Source: Ravibacter arvi (lineage in GTDB: Bacteria > Bacteroidota > Bacteroidia > Cytophagales > Spirosomataceae). From it: a DNA stretch of 64,000 nucleotides. Of this stretch, positions 51,845 to 61,374 are shown in pieces. A program made the translations under genes and the position numbers. Location of the stretch: positions 1 through 64,000 of the forward strand of contig NZ_BAABEY010000028.1 of assembly GCF_039540405.1 (NCBI RefSeq). Direction: 5' to 3'. How positions within the stretch are numbered: position 1 is the first letter of the stretch; every line of letters starts with the position of its first letter. The notes under the pieces were generated by a model. The model ran no database searches. It was not told where the DNA came from and saw nothing but the letters and a program-made list of their open reading frames with translations.

Positions 51845-53196
51845 AAACCCAGCAGCACGTGTGCAATTCCAAAATAAACGCCGTACCCAATCAGGTCGTT
51901 GGCGGTTGTGATAAAGGGGCCGGAAGCAACTGCCGGGTTGATCCCGAGTTTATCCAGCAAAATGGGGGTTACCGTCCCCATAAATGAGGCGAGAAAGATA
52001 ACGGCAATCAAAGCGAGCGATACGACAATGGCCAGGTGCAGCCCGTTTCCGAGAAGCATGTTGAAGCCAAACACAACGGAACTGATAATCAGCGAACTAA
52101 TCAATGCCACCATAGACATCCGCATCAACCGAAGCCCCAGCGATTCATCCAATCCCGATTTATCGGCAAGGCTTTGCAGGATAATCGATGATGTCTGAAT
52201 TCCCACATTTCCGCCCATAGACCCTATAATCGGGATAAAAGCCGCCATAGCCGGCACGAGCGCAAGGTCCTTCTCAAAAAGTCCTATGAATTTTGCCGCC
52301 AGCATCCCTCCCATCATCCCGACGAGCAGCCAGGGCAGACGGGCACGCGTCTGTTTCCAGACGGTATCGTCTTCCTCTACGTCGCCGGTGATACCGGCCA
52401 TGGCCATGGTGTCCGAGCTGGCCAGTTCCTTGATCACGTCTACGACGTCATCAATGGTGATTTTGCCAAGCAACCGCCCCTGCACGTTCACCACGGGAAT
52501 TGCTTCAAGGTCATACCGCTGCATCAGCTCCGCTACTTCTTCGGCCGGGCGGTAGGTTTCCACGTAGATCATGTCCTGGTCATACAGGCTTTCTACCCGG
52601 GTGTTCTTATGGGCAAGCACAATTTTCTTCAACGATATCCGGCCCAGAAGGATATTCTGGTCATCCACCACGTAAACGGCATACACCTTCTGGACATTCT
52701 CCGCCTGTTTCCGGATTTCTTCAATACACTGGTTCACCGTCCAGTTGATATTGGCCTTTACCAGCTCCTTCTGCATGAGACCGCCCGCCACGTTCTCGTC
52801 GTAGTGCAGCAGATCCAGGATGAACCTGGCCTGTTCGCGGTCTTCGAGCAAAGCAATTACCTCTTCCCGCACCCGGATAGGCTGATCATTCAGCAAATCC
52901 ACGGCATCATCCGAATCGAAGAGGTTCACGTAGCGGGCTATCTCTTCGGAGGTGAAGTGTTTCAGGAACTCGTTCCGCTCCGACCGGTCAATACCGGCCA
53001 GAATTTCTGCGCCCGACGGCGTGTCAAGCAGGTTCAGCAGATAACGGGCTGAAGGCGTCTCGAGCTCATCCAGCACCAACGATATATCTGCCGGGAACAG
53101 TTCCCCCATCTCGGAACGAAGCGCATCCGAATCTTCTGCAGCAATCAGCGCATTGACATGCTCAAGGTATTCCTTACTTAGCTCGAATGTTGACAT
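51841..53196 (-). CDS. mgtE: Magnesium transporter MgtE
   Basis: A 451-residue Mg2+ channel. The N domain (about 1-130; helical repeats around DAVDLLNDQPIRVREEVIALL) and the CBS pair (about 130-260; YVETYRPAEEVAELMQRYDL, GRLLGKITIDDVVDVI) sense Mg2+. Five membrane helices fill the C-terminus (PWLLVGMMGGMLAAKFIGLF; FIPIIGSMGGNVGIQTSSII, containing the conserved signature). No Mg-responsive riboswitch is seen upstream, only a 23-nt gap to rsmA. It shares the rsmA transcript. Confidence 0.93.
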   Translation of the reverse strand: MSTFELSKEYLEHVNALIAAEDSDALRSEMGELFPADISLVLDELETPSARYLLNLLDTPSGAEILAGIDRSERNEFLKHFTSEEIARYVNLFDSDDAVDLLNDQPIRVREEVIALLEDREQARFILDLLHYDENVAGGLMQKELVKANINWTVNQCIEEIRKQAENVQKVYAVYVVDDQNILLGRISLKKIVLAHKNTRVESLYDQDMIYVETYRPAEEVAELMQRYDLEAIPVVNVQGRLLGKITIDDVVDVIKELASSDTMAMAGITGDVEEDDTVWKQTRARLPWLLVGMMGGMLAAKFIGLFEKDLALVPAMAAFIPIIGSMGGNVGIQTSSIILQSLADKSGLDESLGLRLMRMSMVALISSLIISSVVFGFNMLLGNGLHLAIVVSLALIAVIFLASFMGTVTPILLDKLGINPAVASGPFITTANDLIGYGVYFGIAHVLLGL

Positions 53197-53219
53197 ACCT
53201 TCTCGCGATTAATCTTTAG

Positions 53220-53990
53220 CTATTCCTTAACGGACGCCAACAGGCGGGTCAGCTCTTCAAAGTCGCTGACGCTGAGCTGTTCTGCCCGTTGGGTCATGAA
53301 CCTGTTTTCCGGTATCTCCAGGCCGAGGGGAGCGAGCGCGTTTCTCAGCATTTTGCGACGCTGGTTGAACGCCGTTTTCACCACCGAAAAGAACAGTTTT
53401 TCGTCGCAATCAAGTTTTTTCACCTCGTTTCTTTTGAGCCGGATCACCCCGGACTGTACCTTGGGTGGCGGCGAAAAACTCCCCGGCGGAACCGTAAACA
53501 GGTATTCGATCTCATAAAATGCCTGGAGCAGCACACTCAGAATACCATAATCCTTATTTCCCGGCGGAGACGCAATCCGCTGCGCTACTTCTTTCTGAAG
53601 CATGCATACCACTTCCGACACCTCGTCACGGTAACTGAGCACACGAAAGAAGATCTGCGAGGAAATATTATACGGGAAATTACCGATCACCGCAAACGGG
53701 CTTCCCATCGAACCGGGTTGCCATTCCAGGAAATCTCCTTCAATAATACGGCCATGAAGGGCGGGAAAATGAACGTTCAGATAGTCTACCGACTCCTGGT
53801 CTATTTCGATCACCCAGGTTTCAAACCTTTTGTCTTCCAGTAAAAAGCCGGTCAACACGCCCATTCCGGGGCCTATTTCCAATGCTTTCTGATAGCCGCC
53901 ATGACCGGTCAGCGCCGTAGCGATGGCCCGGGCGGCCGCTGTGTCCTTCAGGAAGTGCTGACCCAGATGCTTTTTCGCTCTAACTCTCAT
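53220..53990 (-). CDS. rsmA: 16S rRNA (adenine(1518)-N(6)/adenine(1519)-N(6))-dimethyltransferase
   Basis: A 256-residue KsgA/RsmA, dimethylating the two adenines near the 3' end of 16S rRNA as a late ribosome-assembly step. The start VRAKKHLGQHFLKDTAAA is family-typical. The SAM motif is LEIGPGMGVLTGFLL, and the catalytic motif is VIGNFPYNISSQIFF. The helical C-terminal domain has KTAFNQRRKMLRNAL. It heads the rsmA-mgtE-dtd-mazG operon. An intact copy means kasugamycin sensitivity would be expected. Confidence 0.95.
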   Translation of the reverse strand: MRVRAKKHLGQHFLKDTAAARAIATALTGHGGYQKALEIGPGMGVLTGFLLEDKRFETWVIEIDQESVDYLNVHFPALHGRIIEGDFLEWQPGSMGSPFAVIGNFPYNISSQIFFRVLSYRDEVSEVVCMLQKEVAQRIASPPGNKDYGILSVLLQAFYEIEYLFTVPPGSFSPPPKVQSGVIRLKRNEVKKLDCDEKLFFSVVKTAFNQRRKMLRNALAPLGLEIPENRFMTQRAEQLSVSDFEELTRLLASVKE

Positions 53991-54153
53991 CGTTGTCGAT
54001 TGCCGGGCTCCGTCTGAATCGGACCTCTCCTACCAGAACCTGAGAACTCCCTGTTTTAAAAATGTTGGACAAAAATAGGTTTTAATTCTTAGATTTAGTG
54101 GTTAATAAAAACAGTTAAATCGTTACGTGCGGGTATTCCGAGCCGCCTTTTAC

Positions 54154-57100
54154 ATGGAGACAATCGCCGACAAACACACCTGGCAAACCGCCAATTCTTC
54201 ACTTGCCTATCTCAATATGCTGGGCGTAACACTGGACATTCACTTTAATATCCGGTCCGTCAACGCCTTCCTGCTCCGGAAAACAAGCTGGGCCCCTGAA
54301 GAACTGATCGGCAAAAACTTCATCGACTTCCTGATCCCCAGTGAAAACCGCGCGGAAATACGCCTCTTGCTGCAGGACGGCCTGGAGGGTCATACCCGCC
54401 TCGAACGCACCGAGATCAGTTTCTATGACCGCCACCAGGCGCTGCGCACCATGGTGGTTAACTCGGTCTGGCTCCTGGAAAACGACGGCGTACAACAGGC
54501 TTTCACCCTTGTGGGGGATGACATCACGCGCAGGAGGAAAATGGAAGCGGCACTCTCCAAATCCAACAGCCAGCTGCAGGACCTGGTTGAAAACACCAGC
54601 GACATTATCTTCCTGATCACCCTCGAGGGGAAGTTCATTTTCGTCAACAAGGAGTGGTGCGAGGTACTGGGCTACAACCTTCAGGAAATCAGCTCGCTAT
54701 CACTGGACGATGTTCTGGATCCCGACCACAGGACCCAAACCTACGACCAGCTGGAACGAATTAAGGAAGGGGAAACGACGCCCGACTTCGAGACCGTTTT
54801 TCTCAGCAGATCGGGTAAAAAAATTATACTGTCAGGCAGCGTCAACTGCCGCTATGACAATGGAAAACCTACGGCCTTCCGTTGTATTCTGCATGACTTC
54901 ACGGATAAGAATCGTGCAGAGAAAGCCGAAAACCTCTACTACAGCATTGCCAGCTGGACCATCAACTCGGCCCATCTCGACGACTTCTACCAGAAGATAC
55001 ACCACGAGCTGGGCAAAATCATAGATGCCAATAACTTTTTCATCGCCCTCTATGACGCGAAAGAAAGTTGTATCTATTTTCCTTATTACGTGGACGCCTA
55101 CTTTCCCAAATCGGTCAGGTTCACGAAAAGAAAGCTGGGGACCGGCGTAACGGAATATGCCATTGCCTCCAACAAGCCGCTGTTCCTCTATGAAAATGAC
55201 ATAGAAGAGCTCGCCCGCACCAATAGCCTCTACCTCTACGGCGTTACGCCGAAAATTATGATATGCGTCCCCTTGAGGATAGGCGACCGCATCACTGGGA
55301 TTATAGGTGTGAAATCCTATTCAAGCCCCAATACCTACGACCGGCGGGACCTTGAACTGCTCGAGTTTATATCGGGACAAATTGCACTTGCCATTGAACG
55401 GAAACAGCACGAAGAAGAGCTGAACAAATATGCGGCCCGCCTCAATGCGATCTTCGAAAGCAGCTCTCATATGATCTGGTCGGTTAACCGAAACCTGCAG
55501 CTAACCTCGTACAACAAAAACTACCTCCAGGTAATCGAGCAAAACGCGATTTCCGGTTCTGTTTCGAGGGGCAACAGCGCGCAGATGGGCTGGCGGATGT
55601 TGGGCATCCAGAACCGCCGCGCCCTGGAAAATCACTATAAGCAGACGTTCAAGGGGATTCCGCAGTACTTTGAAATGAAAATTAATACGCGGGCGGAAGG
55701 TGAGCTCTGGCTGGAATTCCATTTTAACCCGATCCTGCTCTCGGGTGGGAATATCGAAGAAGTCTCCGGTATCGCCCGGGACATTACCCGGCGCAAGCAG
55801 GCGGAAATCAGCCTGCGTCAGAACGAGGAAAAATTCCGGGGAATATTTGAAAACCTGCAGGACATCTATTGCAGAATGGATAGAAAAGGGACCATTACCA
55901 TGATCAGCCCGTCTGTCTTCAAGCGAACCGGCTATACTCCCGCCGAAGTGCTGAACAAGCCGATCACGGATTTCTTCACCAACAAGGCGTTGATGATAGA
56001 TTCTTTCCGGAAGCTCAAACGCTACAGCAGCCTCAGAAACGTAGAGGGCGAACTGAGAATTAAGGACGGGTCTATCCGCCAGTACATGTTTAATATGCTG
56101 ATGTTCAGCAACGAGGCCGGCGATATGGTAGAGATAGCGGTGCTGGCGCGGGACATTACCGTCCTGAAGCAAAACGAATTTGAGCTGAGAAAATCGAAGG
56201 AACAGGCAGAACGCCTTCTGAAAGTAAAAGAAGATTTCCTGGCCAATATGAGCCACGAAATCCGTACTCCAATGAACGGGGTTATCGGCATGATCGACCT
56301 GCTGGGAAGCACCCGCCTCAACCCCGAACAACAGGATTATGTCCATACCATCAAGCGCTCTTCGGAAACGTTGCTCGACATTCTGAACGATATCCTTGAT
56401 CTTTCAAAGATCGAAGCCGGAAAAATGGAATTGCACCCTGTTGCCGTTGAGCTCGATGACATTTTTGCCAAGCTCCTGGCGCTTTTCGGCCAGACTGCGA
56501 AAAACAAAAACAACAGCCTCCGGTTTACGAAAGCGACGGAACTGCCGCGGTACATTGTCGCCGACCCTACCCGCCTCCTTCAAATTCTCTCCAACCTTAC
56601 CTCCAACGCGCTGAAATTTACCGAAAATGGAGAAGTACACATTGTGGTCAGCGACATTACCGAACCGGGCAGGAAACTGAAGCTGAAAGTAGAGGTGCGG
56701 GATACGGGGATAGGCATTTCTCCGGAAGATCAAAAGATGTTGTTCACCTCCTTTACGCAGGTCGACAATTCTTCCCGCAAGTCCTTCGGAGGAACCGGTC
56801 TCGGCCTTGCCATTTCCAAACAACTCTGTAAGCTGATGAACGGGGATATCGGGGTAGTTTCAAAGCAGGGGACCGGAAGCACTTTCTGGTTTACTTTCGA
56901 AACCGAAGTAAGCGCCAAGGTTCCCGAATCGTCTGCAGCCCGGGAAAAAGAGCCTTCCATTAATAATACCTTCGGCGATCGCCATCCCTACATCCTGCTT
57001 GTGGACGATAACGCCGTAAATCGCAAGGTGGCGGGTGAAATTCTCAGGAAAGCGGGGGCCGAAGTAGATGCGGCCGCGAGCGGGTTTGAGGCCATTGAGC

Positions 57101-57768
57101 GTATGGAGTCCCTGGCCGGGAAAGGGGGAAAGGGGTATGACCTGATCCTGATGGATATCCAAATGCCGGATATGGATGGCATCCAGACCACGGCTAAATT
57201 ACGCGGGAAATTCGGAAAGCAATTGCCGCCTGTAGTTGCTATGACCGCCTATTCCATGAAGGAGGACCAGGAACGCTTTATCCGCCAGGGTATGGATGAC
57301 TACCTGGCCAAACCGATCCGGGCCTTGCAGCTTATTCAAAAAGTAGCCGATCTCACCCGAACGGGAGACACCGGAACAGACCTCGAAGCTGAGGAAGCCG
57401 ATACACCGGCCGGTCCGCCGGTATTGGACCAGGAGATTGTCTCGCAATTGAAATCGATAGGCGGGGAAGACCTGGTCTGGTCGGTATATGACGATTTTAT
57501 CGGAGAATCTTCCGAGCTCGTTGCTGAAGCTGTAACCGCCTGGGAGGCAAAAGACATCGCTACCGTAAAAAGTCACCTGCATACCTTAAAAGGCAGCGCG
57601 GGAACAGTAGGAGCTATGCAAATTGCCGAAATTGCGCGGGACGCAGAGGGGCGGCTCAAAAATAATGACACGTCGACCCTCGCGGAAGCAATCCCGGCAC
57701 TTTCAGATTCTTTTGCCTTGTTCTCCAAAGCTTATAAAGACCTGGTGGAGGATTATCTCAAAGCCTAG
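54154..57768 (+). CDS. Soluble hybrid histidine kinase (PAS-PAS-GAF-PAS-PAS-HisKA-HATPase-REC-Hpt)
   Basis: A protein of about 1204 residues with sensor, kinase, receiver and phosphotransfer parts. PAS-like domains lie near residues 15-130 and 140-260, a GAF near 270-405, and PAS again near 420-550 and 565-680. HisKA has the phospho-acceptor H701 in FLANMSHEIRTPMNGVIG. HATPase includes VRDTGIGISPEDQKML and FGGTGLGLAISKQL. REC has D1001 in YDLILMDIQMPDMDG with the Lys in DDYLAKPI. Hpt has H1143 in HLHTLKGSAG. No membrane helix or signal is visible, so it senses cytoplasmic cues. No separate output regulator is adjacent. The ATG at 54154 is chosen over a GTG at 54127. Confidence 0.92.
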   Translation: METIADKHTWQTANSSLAYLNMLGVTLDIHFNIRSVNAFLLRKTSWAPEELIGKNFIDFLIPSENRAEIRLLLQDGLEGHTRLERTEISFYDRHQALRTMVVNSVWLLENDGVQQAFTLVGDDITRRRKMEAALSKSNSQLQDLVENTSDIIFLITLEGKFIFVNKEWCEVLGYNLQEISSLSLDDVLDPDHRTQTYDQLERIKEGETTPDFETVFLSRSGKKIILSGSVNCRYDNGKPTAFRCILHDFTDKNRAEKAENLYYSIASWTINSAHLDDFYQKIHHELGKIIDANNFFIALYDAKESCIYFPYYVDAYFPKSVRFTKRKLGTGVTEYAIASNKPLFLYENDIEELARTNSLYLYGVTPKIMICVPLRIGDRITGIIGVKSYSSPNTYDRRDLELLEFISGQIALAIERKQHEEELNKYAARLNAIFESSSHMIWSVNRNLQLTSYNKNYLQVIEQNAISGSVSRGNSAQMGWRMLGIQNRRALENHYKQTFKGIPQYFEMKINTRAEGELWLEFHFNPILLSGGNIEEVSGIARDITRRKQAEISLRQNEEKFRGIFENLQDIYCRMDRKGTITMISPSVFKRTGYTPAEVLNKPITDFFTNKALMIDSFRKLKRYSSLRNVEGELRIKDGSIRQYMFNMLMFSNEAGDMVEIAVLARDITVLKQNEFELRKSKEQAERLLKVKEDFLANMSHEIRTPMNGVIGMIDLLGSTRLNPEQQDYVHTIKRSSETLLDILNDILDLSKIEAGKMELHPVAVELDDIFAKLLALFGQTAKNKNNSLRFTKATELPRYIVADPTRLLQILSNLTSNALKFTENGEVHIVVSDITEPGRKLKLKVEVRDTGIGISPEDQKMLFTSFTQVDNSSRKSFGGTGLGLAISKQLCKLMNGDIGVVSKQGTGSTFWFTFETEVSAKVPESSAAREKEPSINNTFGDRHPYILLVDDNAVNRKVAGEILRKAGAEVDAAASGFEAIERMESLAGKGGKGYDLILMDIQMPDMDGIQTTAKLRGKFGKQLPPVVAMTAYSMKEDQERFIRQGMDDYLAKPIRALQLIQKVADLTRTGDTGTDLEAEEADTPAGPPVLDQEIVSQLKSIGGEDLVWSVYDDFIGESSELVAEAVTAWEAKDIATVKSHLHTLKGSAGTVGAMQIAEIARDAEGRLKNNDTSTLAEAIPALSDSFALFSKAYKDLVEDYLKA

Positions 57769-58335
57769 TCAGGCAGTAAAGATCCGGCGATCTGTGATCA
57801 GGTGACGCGACTGTTCCAGGAAATCCACAAAAGCGAGAATCTGCCTTTTCTGAACGGAAAAGTCCGTTTGCAGATCATATTCTTCGGTAAACAAATCGGA
57901 AAAGTCGGTGATAATATACCGGAGCGTCGTCACGCCGCGCGATTGCAGCGCCGGCAGGTAAAAGTTCTGATGGTCTTCCGCAAAACGTTGTTCCGAATAA
58001 CTTTTGGTTGACTTGAGATCTACAGCCATGGATCTTCCCAAAACATCTGCAAAGCCATAGAAGAGCACATCGCCGATGGGGTACTCGCAATAGACCTGCG
58101 TGGCAACCATCGGGCTGGGCAGCAGATGGCGCGCTCTGATGATCACGTCGGGGTCGAACAAATCCTCACCAACCCCCTTTAAAACCGCGTCTTCAAATGA
58201 AACACCCCGCGCCTGCGCCTCGGTCTGCGGAATGGGCACCCGGTTGATCCGGTCCAGTAATTCCTGGTCGGTGACGAGCCCTCTTTCGAAGCGGGCGAAA
58301 GTGTTGAGAAGCGTCGGATAGACTTTGTACTTCAT
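57769..58335 (-). CDS. PD-(D/E)XK nuclease-like protein
   Basis: A 188-residue protein resembling Cas4/RecB-type nuclease folds. GVSFEDAVLKGVG offers the first acidic residue. The segment GDVLFYGFADVLGRSMAVDLKSTKSY has the D-(x)n-D-x-K shape of the catalytic core. QRFAEDHQNFYLPALQSRGV follows as the usual Q-x-x-x-Y helix. All core residues appear kept, so nuclease activity is possible. The partner and role are unknown, and no CRISPR or recombination genes are near. Its stop abuts the stop of the kinase gene on the other strand. Confidence 0.65.
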   Translation of the reverse strand: MKYKVYPTLLNTFARFERGLVTDQELLDRINRVPIPQTEAQARGVSFEDAVLKGVGEDLFDPDVIIRARHLLPSPMVATQVYCEYPIGDVLFYGFADVLGRSMAVDLKSTKSYSEQRFAEDHQNFYLPALQSRGVTTLRYIITDFSDLFTEEYDLQTDFSVQKRQILAFVDFLEQSRHLITDRRIFTA

Positions 58336-58356
58336 GATCGCTCCAAAGCAGTACGG

Positions 58357-58662
58357 CTAGCCCTTCAGCCGGTTTATCTGGTCCGGGTCCACCGTCTTGA
58401 AATGATCAAATACTCGCAGGATGATCGCGAGCGCAATGGCTACTTCACACACCGCAACCACCATCACAAAAAGAGCAAAAAGCTGTCCCTGCAGGTGGGC
58501 CGGGTCATGACGGCTGAAAGCAACCAGGTTGAGATTGACGGCGTTCAGCATCAGCTCCAGCCCCAGCAACACGCCGATTGCGTTTTTTTTGGTCACGGCA
58601 ACTGCCAGGCCAATCGAAAACAGGGTACACCCTACGAGCAGGAAGTGCGTTACAGGGATCAC
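58357..58662 (-). CDS. nuoK: NADH-quinone oxidoreductase subunit K
   Basis: A 101-residue NuoK of respiratory complex I, with three membrane helices. The central helix has GVLLGLELMLNAVNLNLVAF, which contains the conserved Glu and the Asn-Leu-Asn pattern. The tail (AIALAIILRVFDHFKTVDPDQIN) is normal. It overlaps nuoJ by 4 nt (ATGA). No further nuo gene lies beyond it: the neighbour is a nuclease-like gene. Confidence 0.92.
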   Translation of the reverse strand: MIPVTHFLLVGCTLFSIGLAVAVTKKNAIGVLLGLELMLNAVNLNLVAFSRHDPAHLQGQLFALFVMVVAVCEVAIALAIILRVFDHFKTVDPDQINRLKG

Positions 58663-59183
58663 GATCGCGTTTGTTTGATTCTGTTGAAAGCCAGGTAGCC
58701 GGTACCGACCAGTACCGCCAGTAAAAGTACCGCCACCATTTCAAAGGGGAGCAAATGGGTGGTCATAAGCGCCAACCCGATCTTTTCCATGGTAGATTTC
58801 TGCGCCGCATAGGGACCGTCGAGGACGAAGTCGGCGGTAACGATCACCTTTGCCAACATTGCGAAAACCAGCACGGCAACGACGCCGCCCAGTATCATGC
58901 CCCGGTTCTCTGCCAGGACACGGTTACTTGCAGCACTGGATTTTACTTTGGGCTGATGAGTAAGCATAATCCCGAAAACCAGCAGGACCAGCACCCCACC
59001 TACGTACACCATAATTTGCGCCACGGCCAGGAAATCGGCCATAGCCAATACATACAGGGCCGCAACCCCGAAAAAAGTGATGAACAAAGCGAATGCGGCG
59101 TACATCAGATTTCGCGTGAAAAGTATCAGGAGCGCCGCTGCTATCGCCAACCCCGCAAACAAATAAAATGCGATTTGCTCCAT
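58659..59183 (-). CDS. nuoJ: NADH-quinone oxidoreductase subunit J
   Basis: A 174-residue NuoJ with five predicted membrane helices. It begins IAFYLFAGLAIAAALLILFT, then MYAAFALFITFFGVAALYVL, and AQIMVYVGGVLVLLVFGIML is the family signature. Its start is 192 nt from the start of the divergent POT transporter. Other complex I genes are not in the window, so this is a split nuo locus. It is translated with nuoK through a 4-nt overlap. Confidence 0.92.
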   Translation of the reverse strand: MEQIAFYLFAGLAIAAALLILFTRNLMYAAFALFITFFGVAALYVLAMADFLAVAQIMVYVGGVLVLLVFGIMLTHQPKVKSSAASNRVLAENRGMILGGVVAVLVFAMLAKVIVTADFVLDGPYAAQKSTMEKIGLALMTTHLLPFEMVAVLLLAVLVGTGYLAFNRIKQTRS

Positions 59184-59375
59184 AAAGCCGGTTGTAGATT
59201 TTTGGTCCCGCCAAAGTTAGCCATTAATCCGATAGAGAATAGGGAGACTCCCGGCGACTTTTTCGGGACTTACCGATTATTTCACATTTATACTATATTG
59301 CGGCCTATTTGAGATTTCTTAATCTACTTCAAAATCAACAAAAAACCGTTTGCAAAAACTATACGTTTAAAATCT

Positions 59376-60863
59376 ATGGAAGCAACCATCTCCCAAAAGC
59401 ACCCGAGGGGCCTGTACGTTCTTTTCTTTGCAGAAATGTGGGAACGCTTCAGCTACTATGGCATGCGTGCGATCCTGTTGATGTACCTGATTGACCAGGT
59501 ACGGGGCGGACTCGCCTTGTCTGTCGCGGAAGGAAGTGCCATTTACGGCATTTATACGGCGTCTGTTTACCTCCTTTCCCTCCCGGGCGGCTGGGTGGCC
59601 GATAACGTATTAGGCCAGAAAAAATCCATTTTCTATGGCGGTATCATCATCATGCTCGGGCATATTATCCTGGCTATACCGGCCTCCCAGGCGGTTTTCT
59701 TCCTGGGCCTGGCCGTAGTTGCCCTTGGAACCGGCCTGTTAAAACCCAATATCAGTTCCATTGTGGGTGAGCTCTACCCTGAAGGGGGCGCCCGCCGCGA
59801 CGCCGCATTTTCAATCTTTTACATCGGCATTAACCTGGGCTCGTTCCTGGGAATGATGACGGTGGGGTACCTCGGCCAGAAAGTCAATTGGCATTACGGC
59901 TTCGGAGCGGCTGCTATCGGCATGTTTCTAGGTTTGCTGGTATTTAAATTTGCCGGTGACATCTACCTGAAGGGGTTGGGCGCCCCGCCCGTTCAAAAGA
60001 AACGCCAGGCAACCGATACCGCTTCCGGCAAAGAGAAGTCACTGGGTATCGGCCTCGTCGGTTTGCTCGTTGTTTTCCTCGTTACGCTCCAGCTAACAGG
60101 AGTTATCGACGTCACCTCCGCACAAGGACTGGCGCAGGCCATGGGCATTATCATTGTTTCGGTGGCGCTCATCTACTTTTTTTACATTTTGCTCGCCGGC
60201 GGATTAACCCTGCCAGAAAAAAAGCGGGTCGGCGTACTGATCATCTTTTTCTTCGCGGCAGCAGTATTCTGGTCGGGCTTTGAACAGGCAGGGACTACGT
60301 TTCAGATCTTCGCGGAACGCCACACGTTCAGAACCATCGGCAATTTTGAATTTCCTTCCAGCTGGTTCCAGAATTTCAACCCGTTCTTTATTGTTACCCT
60401 GGCGCCGGTTGTAGCTGCACTCTGGATTTACCTCGCACAACGTAACATCAACCCGCCGATCCCGGTCAAATTTGCGATCGGTTTATTGCTCCTTGCCTGT
60501 GGCTTTCTGATCATGCGGCTCGGCGCCCAGGAAGCCCTCAGCGGACAACTGGTGTCCCCCGTCTTTCTTGCTGCTACCTACCTCATCCATACGGTAGGAG
60601 AACTATGCCTCAGCCCGGTAGGATTGAGTTCTTTTACAAAACTGGCGCCAAAGCGCTTCGTAAGCCAGCTGATGGGAATCTGGTTTGTCGCAGCATCGCT
60701 CGGGAACCTTATCTCGGGTTTGTTTGCGAGCAATTTCGATGAAGAAAATATAGCGCAGATGCCGAACCTGTTTACCCAGGTATTTATGGTTACCGGCGGA
60801 TTCGCGCTCTTGCTGTTGCTTTTTTACAAGCCTATCAAAAAATGGATGGGTGGAATCGAATAA
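59376..60863 (+). CDS. Proton-dependent oligopeptide transporter (POT/PTR family)
   Basis: A 495-residue major-facilitator protein taking up di- and tripeptides with protons. The first helix contains the family motif FFAEMWERFSYYGMRAILLMYL (E-x-x-E-R-F-x-Y-Y-G). GGWVADNVLGQKKSIFYGG is the MFS loop, and NLGSFLGMMTVGYLGQ and FSIFYIGINLG are the PTR signature. GELCLSPVGLSSFTKLAP is also typical. About 14 helices are expected. A MaoC gene follows after 9 nt. Confidence 0.93.
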   Translation: MEATISQKHPRGLYVLFFAEMWERFSYYGMRAILLMYLIDQVRGGLALSVAEGSAIYGIYTASVYLLSLPGGWVADNVLGQKKSIFYGGIIIMLGHIILAIPASQAVFFLGLAVVALGTGLLKPNISSIVGELYPEGGARRDAAFSIFYIGINLGSFLGMMTVGYLGQKVNWHYGFGAAAIGMFLGLLVFKFAGDIYLKGLGAPPVQKKRQATDTASGKEKSLGIGLVGLLVVFLVTLQLTGVIDVTSAQGLAQAMGIIIVSVALIYFFYILLAGGLTLPEKKRVGVLIIFFFAAAVFWSGFEQAGTTFQIFAERHTFRTIGNFEFPSSWFQNFNPFFIVTLAPVVAALWIYLAQRNINPPIPVKFAIGLLLLACGFLIMRLGAQEALSGQLVSPVFLAATYLIHTVGELCLSPVGLSSFTKLAPKRFVSQLMGIWFVAASLGNLISGLFASNFDEENIAQMPNLFTQVFMVTGGFALLLLLFYKPIKKWMGGIE

Positions 60864-60872
60864 TTTTTACGC

Positions 60873-61286
60873 ATGGACATAAAAGCAGAGGTGGGAGCCT
60901 CTTTCTCGCACGATTTCAGGTTTACGCAAGCCGACGTTGAGCTGTTCGCCCAGGTTACCGGCGACAACAATCCTTTACACCTCGACCCGGCGTTCGCGGC
61001 AAACACGCCATTCAAAACCCCCATCATCCACGGCATGCTCGGAGCGAGTGTCTTTACCAAAGTGCTGGGGACGATTTATCCGGGCTTCGGATCGGTTTAC
61101 CTGGCGCAAACCCTGGAATTTCAACGCCCCATGTTCGTCGAAACCGACTACGAGGTGGTATTCACGATCGAGACCATTGACGCGTTAAAGCACGTCGCCA
61201 CCATCAGGGGAGAAATCAAAAACAAAGAAACGGGCAAACGATGCACGGTCGGCACCGCCACGCTCATGAATAAGGAGAAATTCTGA
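60873..61286 (+). CDS. MaoC-family (R)-specific enoyl-CoA hydratase-like protein
   Basis: A 137-residue hot-dog-fold protein. The hydratase motif DNNPLHLDPAFAANTPFKTP followed by IIHGMLGASVF carries the Asp and His of the (R)-hydratase dyad. The remaining strands (VETDYEVVFTIETIDALKHV, AEIKNKETGK-like) close the fold. It may supply (R)-3-hydroxyacyl groups or act as a broad MaoC hydratase. No PHA genes are near. It is cotranscribed with the peptide transporter, a link I cannot explain. A perfect hairpin terminator follows. Confidence 0.88.
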   Translation: MDIKAEVGASFSHDFRFTQADVELFAQVTGDNNPLHLDPAFAANTPFKTPIIHGMLGASVFTKVLGTIYPGFGSVYLAQTLEFQRPMFVETDYEVVFTIETIDALKHVATIRGEIKNKETGKRCTVGTATLMNKEKF

Positions 61287-61312
61287 CCGGGGTTCCTCAC
61301 CGGTGCCCAAAC

Positions 61313-61351
61313 AAAAAGCGCATTTGAAGATTGGCTTCAAATGCGCTTTTT
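61313..61351. terminator. Bidirectional terminator after the MaoC gene
   Basis: A perfect 17-bp stem (61313-61329 and 61335-61351) with a 5-nt loop, A- and T-rich ends, so it also ends the H1-like gene that runs towards it. Confidence 0.93.
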
Positions 61352-61374
61352 GTTATCTCTTTAAGGTGCTGGAT

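Noticed and set aside
55501..56346. Minus-strand ORF of 281 codons opposite the hybrid kinase
   Set aside because: It lies wholly inside the kinase gene, which has complete domains. The antisense product shows no motif.
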